A stretch of 64,000 nt of DNA from Dasypus novemcinctus (Eukaryota > Chordata > Mammalia > Cingulata > Dasypodidae): positions 3,954,201 to 4,018,200 of the forward strand of contig NW_026688628.1 of assembly GCF_030445035.2 (NCBI RefSeq), given 5' to 3'. Under the pieces are notes generated by a model. The model searched no databases. It was not told the origin of the DNA and saw nothing but the letters and a program-made list of their open reading frames with translations. Positions 32,928 to 45,437 of this stretch are shown piece by piece; the stretch's first letter is position 1, and the number at the start of each line of letters is the position of its first letter. Made by a program: the position numbers and the translations under genes.

Positions 32928-32942
32928 AAAAATCTCCCAACT
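32928..32942 (+). repeat. target-site duplication of nested L1 D, right
   Basis: This is the second copy of the 15-base target. ORF2 of copy C resumes directly after it at 'aagaagagcccagggcc'. Confidence 0.85.
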
Positions 32943-34360
32943 AAGAAGAGCCCAGGGCCAGACGGCTGCACAGGTGAATTCTACAAAACATTCCAGAAAG
33001 AACTAACACCAATCCTGTTGAAACAATTCCAAAAAATCAAAACAGAAGGAACATTGCCGAACTCCTTCTATGAGGCCAACATTATCCTAGTACCAAAGCC
33101 AAACAAAGACACCACAAGAAAGGAAAATTACAGACCAATTTCTCTAATGAACCTAGACGCAAAAATACTTAACAAAATACTTGCTAATCGTATTCAACAA
33201 CACATTAAACAAATTATACACCATGACCAAGTGGGATTTATTCCAGGTATGCAAGGATGGTTCAACATAAGAAAATCAATCAATGTGATACACCATATAA
33301 ACAGATTGAAGGAAAAAAATCACATGATTATATATGCAGAAAAGGCATTTGACAAAATACAGCACCCCTTATTGATAAAAACACTCCAAAAGATTGGAAT
33401 ACAAGGAAACTTTTTGAACATGATAAAGAGTATATATGAAAAACCTACAGCCAACATTGTTTACAATGGCGAAATCCTGAAATCCTTTCCTCTAAACTCA
33501 GGAGCAAAACAAGGATGCCCACTGTCTCCGCTACTATTTAACATTGTCTTGGAAGTACTTGCATGAGCACTGAGGCAAGAACCAGATATAAAAGGCATTC
33601 AAATTGGAAGGGAAGAAGTCAAAATTTCATTATTTGCAGATGACATGATCCTATACATAGAAAACCCTGAGAGATCTACAACAAAGCTTCTAGAACTCAT
33701 AAATGAGTTCAGCAAAGTCGCAGGTTATAAGATCAATGCGCAAAAATCAGTAGCATTTCTGTACACCAATAATGAGCAAGATCAGGAGGAAATCAAGAAA
33801 CAAATACCATTCACAATAAGTAAATAAAAAAATCAAATACCTAGGAATAAATTTAACTAAAGAGGTAAAAAACCTATACATCAAGAACTATACAAGACTG
33901 TTCAAGGAAATCAAAGAAGACCTAAATAAATGGAAGAATATTCCTTGTTCATGGATAGGAAGACTGAATATTATTAAGATGTCTATCCTACCAAAACTGA
34001 TCTACACATTCAATGCAATCCCAATAAAAATCAACACAGCCTTCTTTAAGGAACTAGAAAAACTAACTATGAAATTTATTTGGAAAGGAAAGAGGCCCCG
34101 AATAGCCAAAGACATATTGAAAAAGAAAAACAAAATAGGAGGAATCACACTTCTTGACTTCAAAACATACTACAAAGCTACAGTAGTGAAAACAGCATGG
34201 TATTGGCATAAGGAGAGACACACAGACCAATGGAATCGAATTGAAAACTCCGATATAGAACCTCATGTATATAGCCATATAATATTCGATAAAGCCACCA
34301 AACCCTCTCAACTGGGAGAGAATGTCCTACTCAACAAATGGTGCCTGGAGAACTGGATAT
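32943..34360 (+). pseudogene. L1 copy C ORF2, reverse transcriptase part, broken
   Basis: This continues the ORF2 of copy C after insertion D. It has the RT region with FADDM near 33640 but several defects: loss of two residues in the first catalytic-Asp region (near 33330, 'atatatgcagaaaag'), a TGA near 33565, and a 1-base insertion near 33820. Divergence from copy A is about 5 percent up to roughly 34360 and then drops to about 1 percent, which places the junction with E1 there. Confidence 0.75.
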
Positions 34361-37300
34361 CCATATGTAGAAGAATGAAAGAGGATTACCATCTCACACC
34401 TTATACAAAGATCAACTCAAGATGGATCAAAGACCTAAATATAAGAGCCAAGACCATAAAAACCTTAGAAAGCAGTGTAGGGAAACATCTACAGGACCTT
34501 GTAATAGGAAATGGATTTATGAATATCTCACCAAAAGCACGAGCAGCAAAAGAACTAATAGATAAATTGGACTTCCTCAAAATTAAAGCCTTCTGCACTT
34601 CAAAGGAGTTTGTCAAGAAAGTAAAAAGGGAGCCCACACAGTGGGAGAAAATATTTGGCAATCATATATCTGATAAGAAACTTATAACTTGCATATATAA
34701 AGAACTCCTATATCTTGAAAATAAAAAGATAAACAACCCATTTAAAAAATGGGAAAAAGACTTAAACAGACACTTCTCCGAAGAAGAAATACAAATGGCA
34801 AAAAAGCACATGAAAAAATGTTCCAAATCTCTAGCTATCAGGGAAATGCAAATCAAAACTACAATGAGATACCATCTTACACCCATAAGATTGGCAGCTA
34901 TGAAAGAAACAGAAGAATACAAGTGCTGGAGAGGATGTGAAGGAAGGGGAACACTCATCCACTGCTGGTGGGAATGCAGAAGGATCCAACCATTCTGGAG
35001 GACAGTATGGCGGTTTCTCAAAAAACTAGCCATAGATTTGCCATATGACCCAGCAATACCACTGCTGGGTATATACCCAGCAGAACTGAAAACAAGGACA
35101 CAAACAGATATATATACACCAATGTTCATAGCAGCATTGTTCACTATTGCCAAAAGTTGGAATCAACCCAAATGCCCATCAACAGATGAGTGGATCAATA
35201 AAATGTGGTATATACACACAATGGAATACTACTCGGCTGTAAGAACAAACACACTACAAACACATGTGATAACATGGATGAATCTTGAGAACCTTATGTT
35301 GAGTGAAGCAACCCAGACATTGAAGGACAAATACTACATGACCTCAATGATATGAAATAAACAAGCTGCCCTAGATAGCAAGAGACTGAACGATAGGCTT
35401 GCAGGAAATCGGAGGGTGGAGGAAGGATATGAGCCGATGTCTGCAGGGGTGGAATTTAAGACGAGATGGTGGTAAGTATGAACACAAAGAAGAGATAAAA
35501 GGGGGGCAAGGGGTTGCCTTTGCTTGGGGCTTTGCGGGTTTGAGGGTGGCTGGGGAGGGACGGGTGGGTAACGTTGCCCAAAAGTGGGGGGAGGGAAGGG
35601 TAGCATATGAACCAGGAGAGGGTCAGGTGTTGGTGGAGAGTAAAATGCCGAGAAAATCATATCAAAATATAATAAAGAGGGTTACCTGTTTAGAATGCTC
35701 GGAGGGGAGGGTCTGATGCAGGACGGGCTCCTGGGGAATGTCTAAATGCTCATTCTGCCAGAGTGGGTGACACCATGGGGTAGAAACCCAAGTAGTGAGA
35801 GTGGGGGTGGACCCACATCCTGGGGAGGACTAATGCCATCAAATAGAGGGAACTGTATCCCTTGAGAGAAAGGGTGGCTCCCAGGGCATTGGGGCAGTTG
35901 AGCAAGTTAGGCCCTGAACACTATTCCATCTATCTCTGGAAGTGGCTCCTCAGGAAACGGAGGTTGGCTATCACTGAGGGCACCAAGGTGGAAGGGAAAA
36001 TGGACGTTAAATGTGTGGAACCAAAGTAAATGGGGGGTAAGAGAGGAGTTTCTTGAGAGTACACAAGGATGGATATAAAACATGTAATATTACACCATAA
36101 CATATAGGAGATGACAGACTGATAATGTAAACCATAATGTAAAACATAGGATAACTAAAAATGTAAAGAACTGTGTATCCTAAAGTATGCACCATAATGT
36201 AAACACAGATGTCACCTTGTTAGAAAGCTAATGTCTCAGACTCTGTACATCACTTTAAGTAAATATGATATGAATAGGGCGTAAGAGTATCACTGTGGAA
36301 GGGAAAAGGTTTTCTGGTGGATGTGTGGGAGTGCTGTATATTATATATATACATTGCTGTGGTCTAGGACTCCTGTGAAGAAAAGCTGAATAATTAGGGG
36401 GGGGGGAAAAGAAAAAAATAGGATGTGGAATTTTTTCAAGTCAACATTCTTTATCTAAGTTCTTTATCTAACTTTATCCAAGTTCTTTATCTATCCTTTA
36501 AACTCATCGCTATATGCCATTCCCTAGTAAGGGACCATGACATTATATTGGGCTTCAAATTTCGGGGAGTTCTGGATCACAGAGTGTTTCAACAATGGCA
36601 ATGGAGGGATACTGGTATGGGATACCAATGACAGGTGATATATGACTGACAGGGAGCTGTACAGAACATATGTCCAGGGTGCATGGTAATGTTTGGATAT
36701 ACTCATAGTGGCAACAATTAAAAACCACAGTAGGGGGGGTACTGGGTTCCTGGCCAGTGGTGCTCTGTCGTGGTCCCTAGGGGAGCAGCGACAGTCTCCC
36801 AGGTACAGTGGTGGGGACCGGTAGGGAGTGAGGGTTCAACAGTGAGCCCCTGATACTAATGACTATGCTTGTGAGCTGATATACCCAAAATAATAACAAG
36901 GCCTAGAGCAACTTTGTGCCTGGGAATTTCCTTCTGTCAGCCTTCATGTTACTCAAATGTGGCCAGTCTCGAAGCCAAACTCAGCATGTAAATGCAATGC
37001 CTTCCCCCCAGCGTGGGACATGACACCCGGGGATGAGCCTCCCTGGCAACGAGGGACCACTATCAACTACCAACTGATGATGCAACTGGAAAATGACCTT
37101 ATACGGAAGGTTCAATGCGGATCAGCAGAATATCCATGTCTACATAAAATACCATGACTTTAAAACGCTGTTTGACCTAAAGTAAGGGGGAAATGGAAAG
37201 GAGAAATGAGTTTATATGGCTACGAGTTTCTAAAAAAGAGTCTGGAGGCTGGCAGAAGGTTTGCCCTCATGCACAACTGAGCAGAGTCAGAGAGACAGAT

Positions 37301-38247
37301 AAAGCAGATACAACCCCCAGATATTGGTTCCTTTGAGGGCTAAAGAGACCCATGGGAGTTATGGTCATGGCCGATGGGGTTAACTACCAGGGCAGATGGC
37401 CCCTCTTTGGAAATGGTGTTTATGTGTGATGAATCTGGACTCAGATGGGATCTCCCTTCCTAAGACTTTCATGCTAATGTGCTGGAGGTGCAGTTAATGT
37501 TGGGGTTTAAGATATATTTAGGGGATTTGAATCTCTGGACTGACAATGTGATAGCCAGATCCTGAGCCTCAACAGACTCCAGCACCTACAATCTGATTTA
37601 TTGGACTTAAACACTCAGCTAAGATGGAGGTGAAGAAGGACAACCACCACACCATGGAGCCTAGAGTGATTACAACTGAAAATGGGAGGATTGCATCCAG
37701 CATCCAGGTGGAATCTGAGCCTCCTCTTGACATAAAGGTGCAATGGACACAACCAATCCAGTGTCCACATAGAAGAGGTGGCATTGGATTGGGAAAAGTG
37801 GACATAATGGACAAAGGGTATGGGGAAAGGCAGGAAGAGATGAGAGGTGGAGGTGTCTTCGGGACATGGAGCTGCCCTGGATGGTGCTTCAGAGGTAATC
37901 ACCGGACATTGTAAATCCTCACAGGGCCCACTTGATGGAATAGAGGAGAGTATGGGCCATGATGTGAACCAATGTATATGAGGTGCAGAGGTGCCCAAAG
38001 ATGTACTTACCAAATCCAATGGATGTGTCATGATGATGGGAACGAGTGTTGTTGGGGGGGGAGGAGAGGGGGGGTGGGGTGGTGGGGTTGAATGGGACCT
38101 CACATATATATTTTTAATGTAATATTATTACAAAGTCAATAAAAAATAAAAAATAAAAAAAATAAAAAAATAAATAAAACCTAAACAACTAAACTGGAAA
38201 AAAAAAAAAACAAGCAAACAAATGAAAAAGTCAAAAAAAAAAAAAAA
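34361..38247 (+). mobile_element. L1 piece E1, young, joined to copy C ORF2
   Basis: From about 34360 the sequence becomes nearly identical to copy A: the ORF2 3' part (frame open to 35355, ending KYYMTSMI) and then a long 3' UTR to about 38150. The tail is complex, with A-rich runs separated by 'cctaaacaactaaactgg' and 'caagcaaacaaatgaaaaag'. Its 5' junction lies within homologous ORF2, and about 220 bases of copy C ORF2 are missing between this junction and 41362. The exact start cannot be placed better than about 40 bases. Confidence 0.7.
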
Positions 38248-41200
38248 CAGATGAGTGGATCAATAAAATGTGGTATATACACACAATGGAATACTACTCG
38301 GCTGTAAGAACAAACACACTACAAACACATGTGATAACATGGATGAATCTTGAGAACCTTATGTTGAGTGAAGCAACCCAGACATTGAAGGACAAATACT
38401 ACATGACCTCAATGATATGAAATAAACAAGCTGCCCTAGATAGCAAGAGACTGAACGATAGGCTTACAGGAAATCGGAGGGTGGAGGAAGGATATGAGCC
38501 GATGTCTGCAGGGGTGGAATTTAAGACGAGATGGTGGTAAGTATGAACACAAAGAAGAGATAAAAGGGGGGCAAGGGGTTGCCTTTGGTTGGGGCTTTGC
38601 GGGTTTGAGGGTGGCTGGGGAGGGACGGGTGGGTAACGTTGCCCAAAAGTGGGGGGAGGGAGGGGTAGCATACAAACACAGGAGAGGGTCAGGTGTTGGT
38701 GGAGAGTAAAATGCCGAGAAAATCATATCAAAATATAATAAAGAGGGTTACCTGTTTAGAATGCTCGGAGGGGAGGGTCTGATGCAGGACGGGCTCCTGG
38801 GGAATGTCTAAATGCTCATTCTGCCAGAGTGGGTGACACCATGGGGTAGAAACCCAAGTAGTGAGAGTGGGGGTGGACCCACATCCTGGGGAGGACTAAT
38901 GCCATCAAATAGAGGGAACTGTATCCCTCGAGAGAAAGGGTGGCTCCCAGGGCATTGGGGCAGTTGAGCAAGTTAGGCCCTGAACACTATTCCATCTATC
39001 TCTGGAAGTGGCTCCTCAGGAAACGGAGGTTGGCTGTCACTGTGGGCACCAAGGTGGAAGGGAAAATGGACGTTAAATGTGTGGAACCAAAGTAAATGGG
39101 GGGTAAGAGAGGAGTTTCTTGAGAGTACACAAGGATGGATATAAAACATGTAATATTACACCATAACATATAGGAGATGACAGACTGATAATGTAAACCA
39201 TAATGTAAAACATAGGATAACTAAAAATGTAAAGAACTGTGTATCCTAAAGTATGCACCATAATGTAAGCACAGATGTCACCTTGTTAGAAAGCTAATGT
39301 CTCAGACTCTGTACATCACTTTAAGTAAATATGATATGAATAGGGCGTAAGAGTATCACTGTGGAAGGGAAAAGGTTTTCTGGTGGATGTGTGGGAGTGC
39401 TGTATATTATATATATACATTGCTGTGGTCTAGGACTCCTGTGAAGAAAAGCTGAATAATTAGGGGGGGGGGGGAAAGAAAAAGATAGGATGTGGAATTT
39501 TTTCAAGTCAACATTCTTTATCTAAGTTCTTTATCTAACTTTATCCAAGTTCTTTATCTATCCTTTAAACTCATCGCTATATGCCATTCCCTAGTAAGGG
39601 ACCATGACATTATATTGGGCTTCAAATTTCAGGGAGTTCTGGATCACAGAGTGTTTCAACAATGGCAATGGAGGGATACTGGTATGGGATACCAATGACA
39701 GGTGATATATGGCTGACAGGGAGCTGTACAGAACATATGTCCAGGGTGCATGGTAATGTTTGGATATACTCATAGTGGCAACAATTAAAAACCACAGTAG
39801 GGGGGGTACTGGGTTCCTGGCCAGTGGTGCTCTGTCGTGGTCCCTAGGGGAGCAGCAACAGTCTCCCAGGTACAGTGGCGGGGACCGGGAGGGAGTGAGG
39901 GTTCAACAGTGAGCCCCTGATGCTAATGACTATGCTTGTGAGCTGATAAACCTAAAATAAGAACAAGGCCTAGAGCAACATTGTTCCTGGGAATTTCCTC
40001 CTGTCAGCCTTCATGTTACTCAAATGTGGCCAGTCTCGAAGCCAAACTCAGCATGTAAATGCAATGCCTTCCCCCCAGCGTGGGACATGACACCCGGGGA
40101 TGAGCCTCCCTGGCAACGAGGGACCACTATCAACTACCAACTGATGATGCAACTGGAAAATGACCTTATACGGAAGGTTCAATGCGGATCAGCAGAATAT
40201 CCATGTCTACATAAAATACCATGACTTTAAAATGCTGTTTAACCTAAAGTAAGGGGGAAATGGAAAGGAGAAATGAGTTTATATGTCTACGAGTTTCTGA
40301 AAAAGAGTCTGGAGGCTGGCAGAAGGATTGCCCTCATGCACAACTGAGCAGAGTCAGAGAGACAGATAAAGCAGATACAACCCCCAGATATTGGTTCCTT
40401 TGAGGGATAAAGAGACCCATGGGAGTTATGGTCATGGCCGATGGGGTTAACTACCAGGGCAGATGGCCCCTCTTTGGAAATGGTGTTTATGTGTGATGAA
40501 TCTGGACTCAGATGGGATCTCCCTTCATAAGACTTTCATGCTAATGTGCTGGAGGTGCAGTTAATGTTGGGGTTTAAGATATATTTAGGGGAGGAGCCAA
40601 TGTAGCTCGGTGGTTGAGCATCTGCTTTCCATGTCCGAGGTGCTGGGTTCAATCCCTGGTACCTCCTAAAAAAAAAAAGTGAAAGGATGTATAACAAAAT
40701 AAAAAGATATATTTAGGGGATTTGAATCTCTGGACTGACAATGTGATAGCCAGTTCCTGAGCCTCAACAGACTCCAGCACCTACAATCTGATCTATTGGA
40801 CTTACCACACTCAGCTAAGATGGAGTTGAAGAAGGACAACCACCACACCATGGAGCCTAGAGTGATTACAACTGAAAATGGGAGGATTGCATCCAGCATC
40901 CATGTGGAATCTGAGCCTCCTCTTGACATAGAGGTGCAATGGACACAACCAATCCAATGTCCACATAGAAGAGGTGGCATTGGATTGGGAAAAGTGGACA
41001 TGGTGGACGATGGGTATGGGGAAAGGCAGGAAGAGATGAGAGGTGGAGGCGTCTTTGGGACATGGAGCTGCCCTGGATGGTGCTTCAGAGGTAATCACCG
41101 GACATTGTAAATCCTCACAGGGCCCACTGGATGGAATGGAGGAGAGTATGGGCCATGATGTGAACCATTGTCTATGAGGTGCAGAGGTGCCCAAAGATGT

Positions 41201-41361
41201 ACTTACCAAATGTGTCATGATGATGGGAACGAGTGTTGTTGGGGGGGGGGGGAGAGGGGGGGGTGGGAGGGTGGGGTTGAATGGGACCTCACATATATAT
41301 TTTTAATGTAATATTATTACAAAGTCAATAAAAAAAATAAAGATACAATGAACAAAAAAAA
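38248..41361 (+). mobile_element. L1 piece E2, young, 5'-truncated, inserted at the E1 tail
   Basis: It starts abruptly after a 15-A run with 'cagatgagtggatcaat' (late ORF2), then the ORF2 end, a full long 3' UTR, and a tail 'aataaagatacaatgaac' plus A-run. It is close to E1 but not identical: E2 lacks the private E1 variants in the block near 37700, so it is a separate insertion and not a tandem duplication. The TSD, if any, is hidden in A-runs. Confidence 0.75.
40592..40703 (+). mobile_element. short tRNA-derived SINE (DAS-I-like) in E2
   Basis: A 112-base insertion with A box 'tagctcggtggttgag' and B box 'gggttcaatcc', ending in an A-rich tail. The exact 16-base TSD 'aagatatatttagggg' flanks it (40576-40591, 40704-40719). 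It looks like a tRNA-Ala-like head without the longer DAS body. It has no intact tRNA acceptor stem pairing or CCA context, so it is not called as a tRNA gene. Confidence 0.88.
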
Positions 41362-42529
41362 AAAATTAAATCCATCTGCACCTCAGAGGAGTTTGTCAAG
41401 AAAGTAAAAAGGGGGAAACGGACTTTGGCCCAGTGGTTAGGGCGTCTGTCTACCATATGGGAGGTCCGCGGTTCAAACCCCGGGCCTCCTTGACCCGTGT
41501 GGAGCTGGCCATACGCAGTGCTGATGTGCGCAAGGAGTGCCGTGCCACGCAAGGGTGTCCCCCACGTGGGGGAGCCCCACGCGCAAGGAGTGCGCCCATG
41601 AGGAAAAGCCGCCCATTGTGAAAAGAAAGAGCAGCCTGCCCAGGAATGGCGCCGCCCACACTTCCCGTGCCGCTGACGACAACAGAAGCGGACAAAGAAA
41701 CAAGATGCAGCAAATAGACACCAAGAACAGACAACCAGGGGAAGGGGGAAAATTAAATAAATAAATAAATCTTTAAAAAAAAAAAGAAAGAAAGTAAAAA
41801 GGGAACCCACACAATGGGAGAAAATATTTGGCAACCATATATCTGATAAGAGGCTTATAACTTGCATATATAAAGAACTCATAAATCTTGAAAACAAAAA
41901 GATAAACAACCCATTTTAAAAATGGGAAAAAGATTTAAACAGACACTTCTCCAAAGAAGAAATACAAATGGCTAAAAAGCACATGAAAAAATGTTCCAAA
42001 TCTCTAGCTATCAGGGAAATGCAAATCAAAACTACAATGAGATACCATTTCACTCCCATAAGATTGGCAGCTGTGAAACAAACAGAAGAATACAAATGCT
42101 GGAGAGGATGTGAAGAAAGGGGAAAACTCATCCACTGCTGGTGGGAATGCAGAAGGATCCAATCATTCTGGAGGACAGTTTGGAGGTTTCTCAAAAAAAC
42201 TAACCATAGAGTTGCCATATGACCCAGCAATACCACTGCTGGGTATATACCCATCAGAACTGAAAACAAGGACACAAACAGATATATGTACACCAATGTT
42301 CATAGCAGCATTGTTTACTATCGCCAAAAGTTGGAATCAATCCAAATGTCCATCAACAGACGAGTGGATCAATAAAATGTGGTATATACACACAATGGAA
42401 TACTACTCGGCTGTCAGAACAAATACACTAAAATCACACATGATAACATGGATGAACCTTGAGAATCTTATGTTGAGTGAAGCAACCCAGGCATTGAAGG
42501 ACAAATACTACATGACCTCAATGATATGA
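41362..42529 (+). pseudogene. L1 copy C ORF2, C-terminal part, broken
   Basis: ORF2 of copy C resumes at 'aaaattaaatccatctgc' (equivalent to about 8656 of copy A) and is about 8 percent different from copy A. It is split by a SINE at 41414, and an extra A near 42190 shifts the frame. The C-terminal text [16 protein letters not shown] and the ending MTSMI are present. Confidence 0.8.
41414..41787 (+). mobile_element. young DAS SINE in copy C ORF2
   Basis: It begins 'gggaaacggactttggccc' and keeps many CpGs ('ggtccgcggttcaaacccc', 'gccccacgcgcaaggagtgc'). It lacks the segment between 'cgccgcccacac' and 'ttcccgtgccgctgac', so it is a shortened type shared with the copy at 50681. The TSD 'aagaaagtaaaaaggg' is at about 41398-41413 and 41788-41803. 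Confidence 0.92.
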
Positions 42530-45174
42530 AATAAGCAAACTGCCTCAGAGAGCTAGACACCGGAAAAGAGGCTTACAGGAAATCGGGGGGTGGAGGAAGG
42601 ATGTGAGTTAACGTCTGGAGGGGTGGAATCTGTGATGAGCTGGCGGTAAGTATGAGCACAAAGAAGGGACAAAATGGGGGCAAGGGGTTACCTTTGGGTG
42701 GGGCTTTGTGGGTTGGAGGGGGGCTGGGGATGGGCAGAGGGGTAATATTGTCCAAAAATCAGGGGGAGGGAGGGGCAACATATGAACATGCGAGAGTGTC
42801 AGGTGTTAATTGAGAACAAAATGTTGAGAAAATCATATCAAAATATAAGTAGGAGGGTTACCTGTTTAGGATGCTCAGGGGGTATGGGCTGTTGCGGGAC
42901 GGACTCTGGGCGAATAGCTGAAGGCTCATTTTGCCAAGGTGGGCTGCACCATTGGGAAGAGACCCAAGAAGTGAGAGTTGGGGTGGACCCACATCCTGGG
43001 GAGGACTAATGCCGTCAAATAGAGAGAACTGTATCTCTCGTGAGAAAGGATGGCTCCCAGGGCATTAGGGCAGTTGAGAAAGTCAGGCCCTGAATACTGC
43101 TGCAAGTATCTCTGGACATGGCTTCTCGGGAAAGGGAGATTGGCTTGCATTGTGGGCCCCAAAGGGAGGGGAAAATGGATGTTGAATGGATGGAAACAAG
43201 GTAAATATGGGGGCAAGAGAGGAGTTTTGTGAGAATACAGAAAGATGAATATAAAACATGTAATATTACTACAAAAACATATAGGAGATGACAGAATAAT
43301 AATGTAAACCATAAGGCAAAACATAGGATAACTAAAAAATTTAGAAAACTGTACAACCTAAAGTATGGACCACATAGTAAGCACAGATGTCACCTTGTTT
43401 GAAAGCTATTGTCTCAGAATCTGTACATCAGTTACAGGAAATATGATATGAACAAGTTAAGAGATTATCACTGTGGAAGGGAAAAGGTTTTATGGTGAAT
43501 CTGGGGAAATACTCTATATTGTATATATGAATTTGAGTGATCTAAGACTCTTGTGAAGCTGACAATATGCTGGGATTGACTTTACAGGAAGTTTTGGATC
43601 ACAGAGTGGTTCAACAATGGCAGCAGAGGAATACTGATATAGGATGTTATTGACAGGATATATATGGTTGACAGGGAGTTATACAGGGCATATGCCCAGG
43701 GTATATAGTAATGTCTAGATATACTCATAGTGGAAACAATTAAAAACAATAGCTGAGGGGGGGTACTTGGCCCCTGGCCGAGGGGTCACTGTCGTGGACC
43801 CTGCGGGAGCAGCGGCAGTTCCCCAGGTGCAACGGCAAGAACCAGGAAGGAAGGAGGGCCCAACGGTGGGCTCCTGATACTTATGGCTATGCTTTTGAGC
43901 CTATACATCTCCAATAAGAATAAGGCCTAAAGTAGCACTGTGCCTGGGAGATTCCTCCTGACAGCCTTCATGTTACTCAAATGTGGCCACTCTCACAGCC
44001 AAACTCAGCACGTAAATGCAGTGCAGTCCCCCCAGCGTGGGACATGACACCCGGGGATGAGCCTCCCTGGCACCGAGGGATCACTACCACATATCAGCTG
44101 AAGATGCAACTAGAAAAGGACCTTGAATTAAAGGTTCAACACGGATCAGCAGAATATCCCTGTCTACATATAATAACATGGCTTCAAAATGTTGATTGAC
44201 CTAATGTAAGGGGGAAATGGAGAGGAGAAATGAGAACATAAGGCTATGAGTCTCTAAAAAAGAGTCTGGAGGCTGTCAGAAGGAATGCCCTTATGCACAA
44301 ATGAGCAGAGTCTGAGAGACAGATAAAATAGATACAATCCCAGGTATTGGTTCTTTTGAGGAATAAAGAGACCCACGAGTTCTATGATCATGGCAGACAG
44401 GGCTCACTGCCATGGCAGATGGCCCTTCTCTGGAGCCTGTGTTTCTGCGTGATGGAATTGGACTCAGAGGGGATCTCCTTTCACAAGACTTGCATGCTAC
44501 TTTAATGGAATTGTAGTTGGTGCTGGGGTTTTAGATATATTTAGGGGGTTTGAATCTCTGGACTGATAATGTGACACCCAGGCCCAGAGCCTCAACAGTC
44601 TTCAGCTCCTACACTTTGATTTATTGGACTTACCCCACTCAGCTAACATCGAATTGAAGAAGGTCAACCACCACACCATGGAGCCTAGAGTGTCTACAAC
44701 TGAAAGCAGGAGGAGTGCATCCAGTATCCATGTGGAATCTAAGCCCCCACTTGACATAGATGTGCAATGGACACAACCAATCCAATGTCCACAGAGAAAA
44801 TGTGGAATGGGTGTGGGAAGGGTAGCCATGGTGGCTGCTGGGTTTGGGGAATGGGAGGAAGAGATGAGATGTGGAGGCGTTTTCGGGACAAGGAGATGTG
44901 TTGGGTGGTGCTTCACGGACAATTACGGGACATTGTAGATCCCCCCAGGGCCCACTGGATGGAACGTGGGAAACTGTGGGCTATGATGTGGACCAGTGAC
45001 TAGGGGTGCAGTGATGCTCAGAGATGTACTTACCAGGTGCAATGGATGTGTCACGATGAGGAGATAGAGTGTTGCTGTGGGGGGAGTGGGGGGTGGGGGC
45101 GGTGGGGTTGAATGGGACCTCATATTTTTTTAATGTAATTTTTAAAAATAAATAAATAATTTAAATTTTTAAAA
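42530..45174 (+). other. L1 copy C 3' UTR
   Basis: This is the long L1 3' UTR of the second sublineage (with D), ending 'tttttaatgtaattttt' and an A/T-rich tail at the right TSD. It differs from copies A/E at many positions and in the final G-rich tract ('ggggggagtggggggtggggg'). Confidence 0.82.
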
Positions 45175-45188
45175 AAATCACAAGTCAT
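45175..45188 (+). repeat. target-site duplication of L1 copy C, right
   Basis: This is an exact repeat of 26149-26162 just after the copy C tail. Host DNA continues as 'aatttaacccctagag'. Confidence 0.9.
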
Positions 45189-45437
45189 AATTTAACCCCT
45201 AGAGAATATTGGTAAGGTACATTTCTGAACAGAAAATCATCTGTTGCCTGAGGCACTTTATAGTCAAATTGCAAATAAGGAAAAATGACAACCATTGAAC
45301 ATCTGACATGACTGGCCCTGCCATGCAGTATTGAAAACAATCCCTTTATATTACTGTGGTAGAGCATAAAAGCAATATGTGACTTCCTGAAACTTTCACA
45401 CATATCAAATAAGTAATCTAAGGTTCTTTTATTTTTA

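Larger units (their letters stand above)
26163..45174 (+). mobile_element. full-length L1 copy C, host of nested insertions
   Basis: Bounded by a perfect 14-bp TSD, this element starts at the true L1 5' end (a YY1-type 'caagatggcggc' near the first base) and ends with its own A-rich tail at about 45174. Its own parts are the 5' UTR 26163-27434, ORF1 27435-28404, ORF2 28485-29883, 32943-34360 and 41362-42529, and the 3' UTR 42530-45174. The rest is younger DNA: L1 pieces D (29884-32927), E1 (about 34361-38247) and E2 (38248-41361), plus SINEs at 40592 and 41414. ORF1 and ORF2 are broken by several stops and frameshifts independent of the nested insertions. Confidence 0.88.

Noticed and set aside
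40592-40703. Possible tRNA gene (A and B boxes)
   Set aside because: It is flanked by a 16-bp TSD, ends in an A-rich tail and has related copies elsewhere, so it is a SINE and not a tRNA gene.
35187-41345. E1 and E2 as a simple tandem duplication
   Set aside because: E2 lacks the private variants shared by E1 and the 47-kb copy, and its start follows an A-run in the manner of a 5'-truncated L1 insertion.
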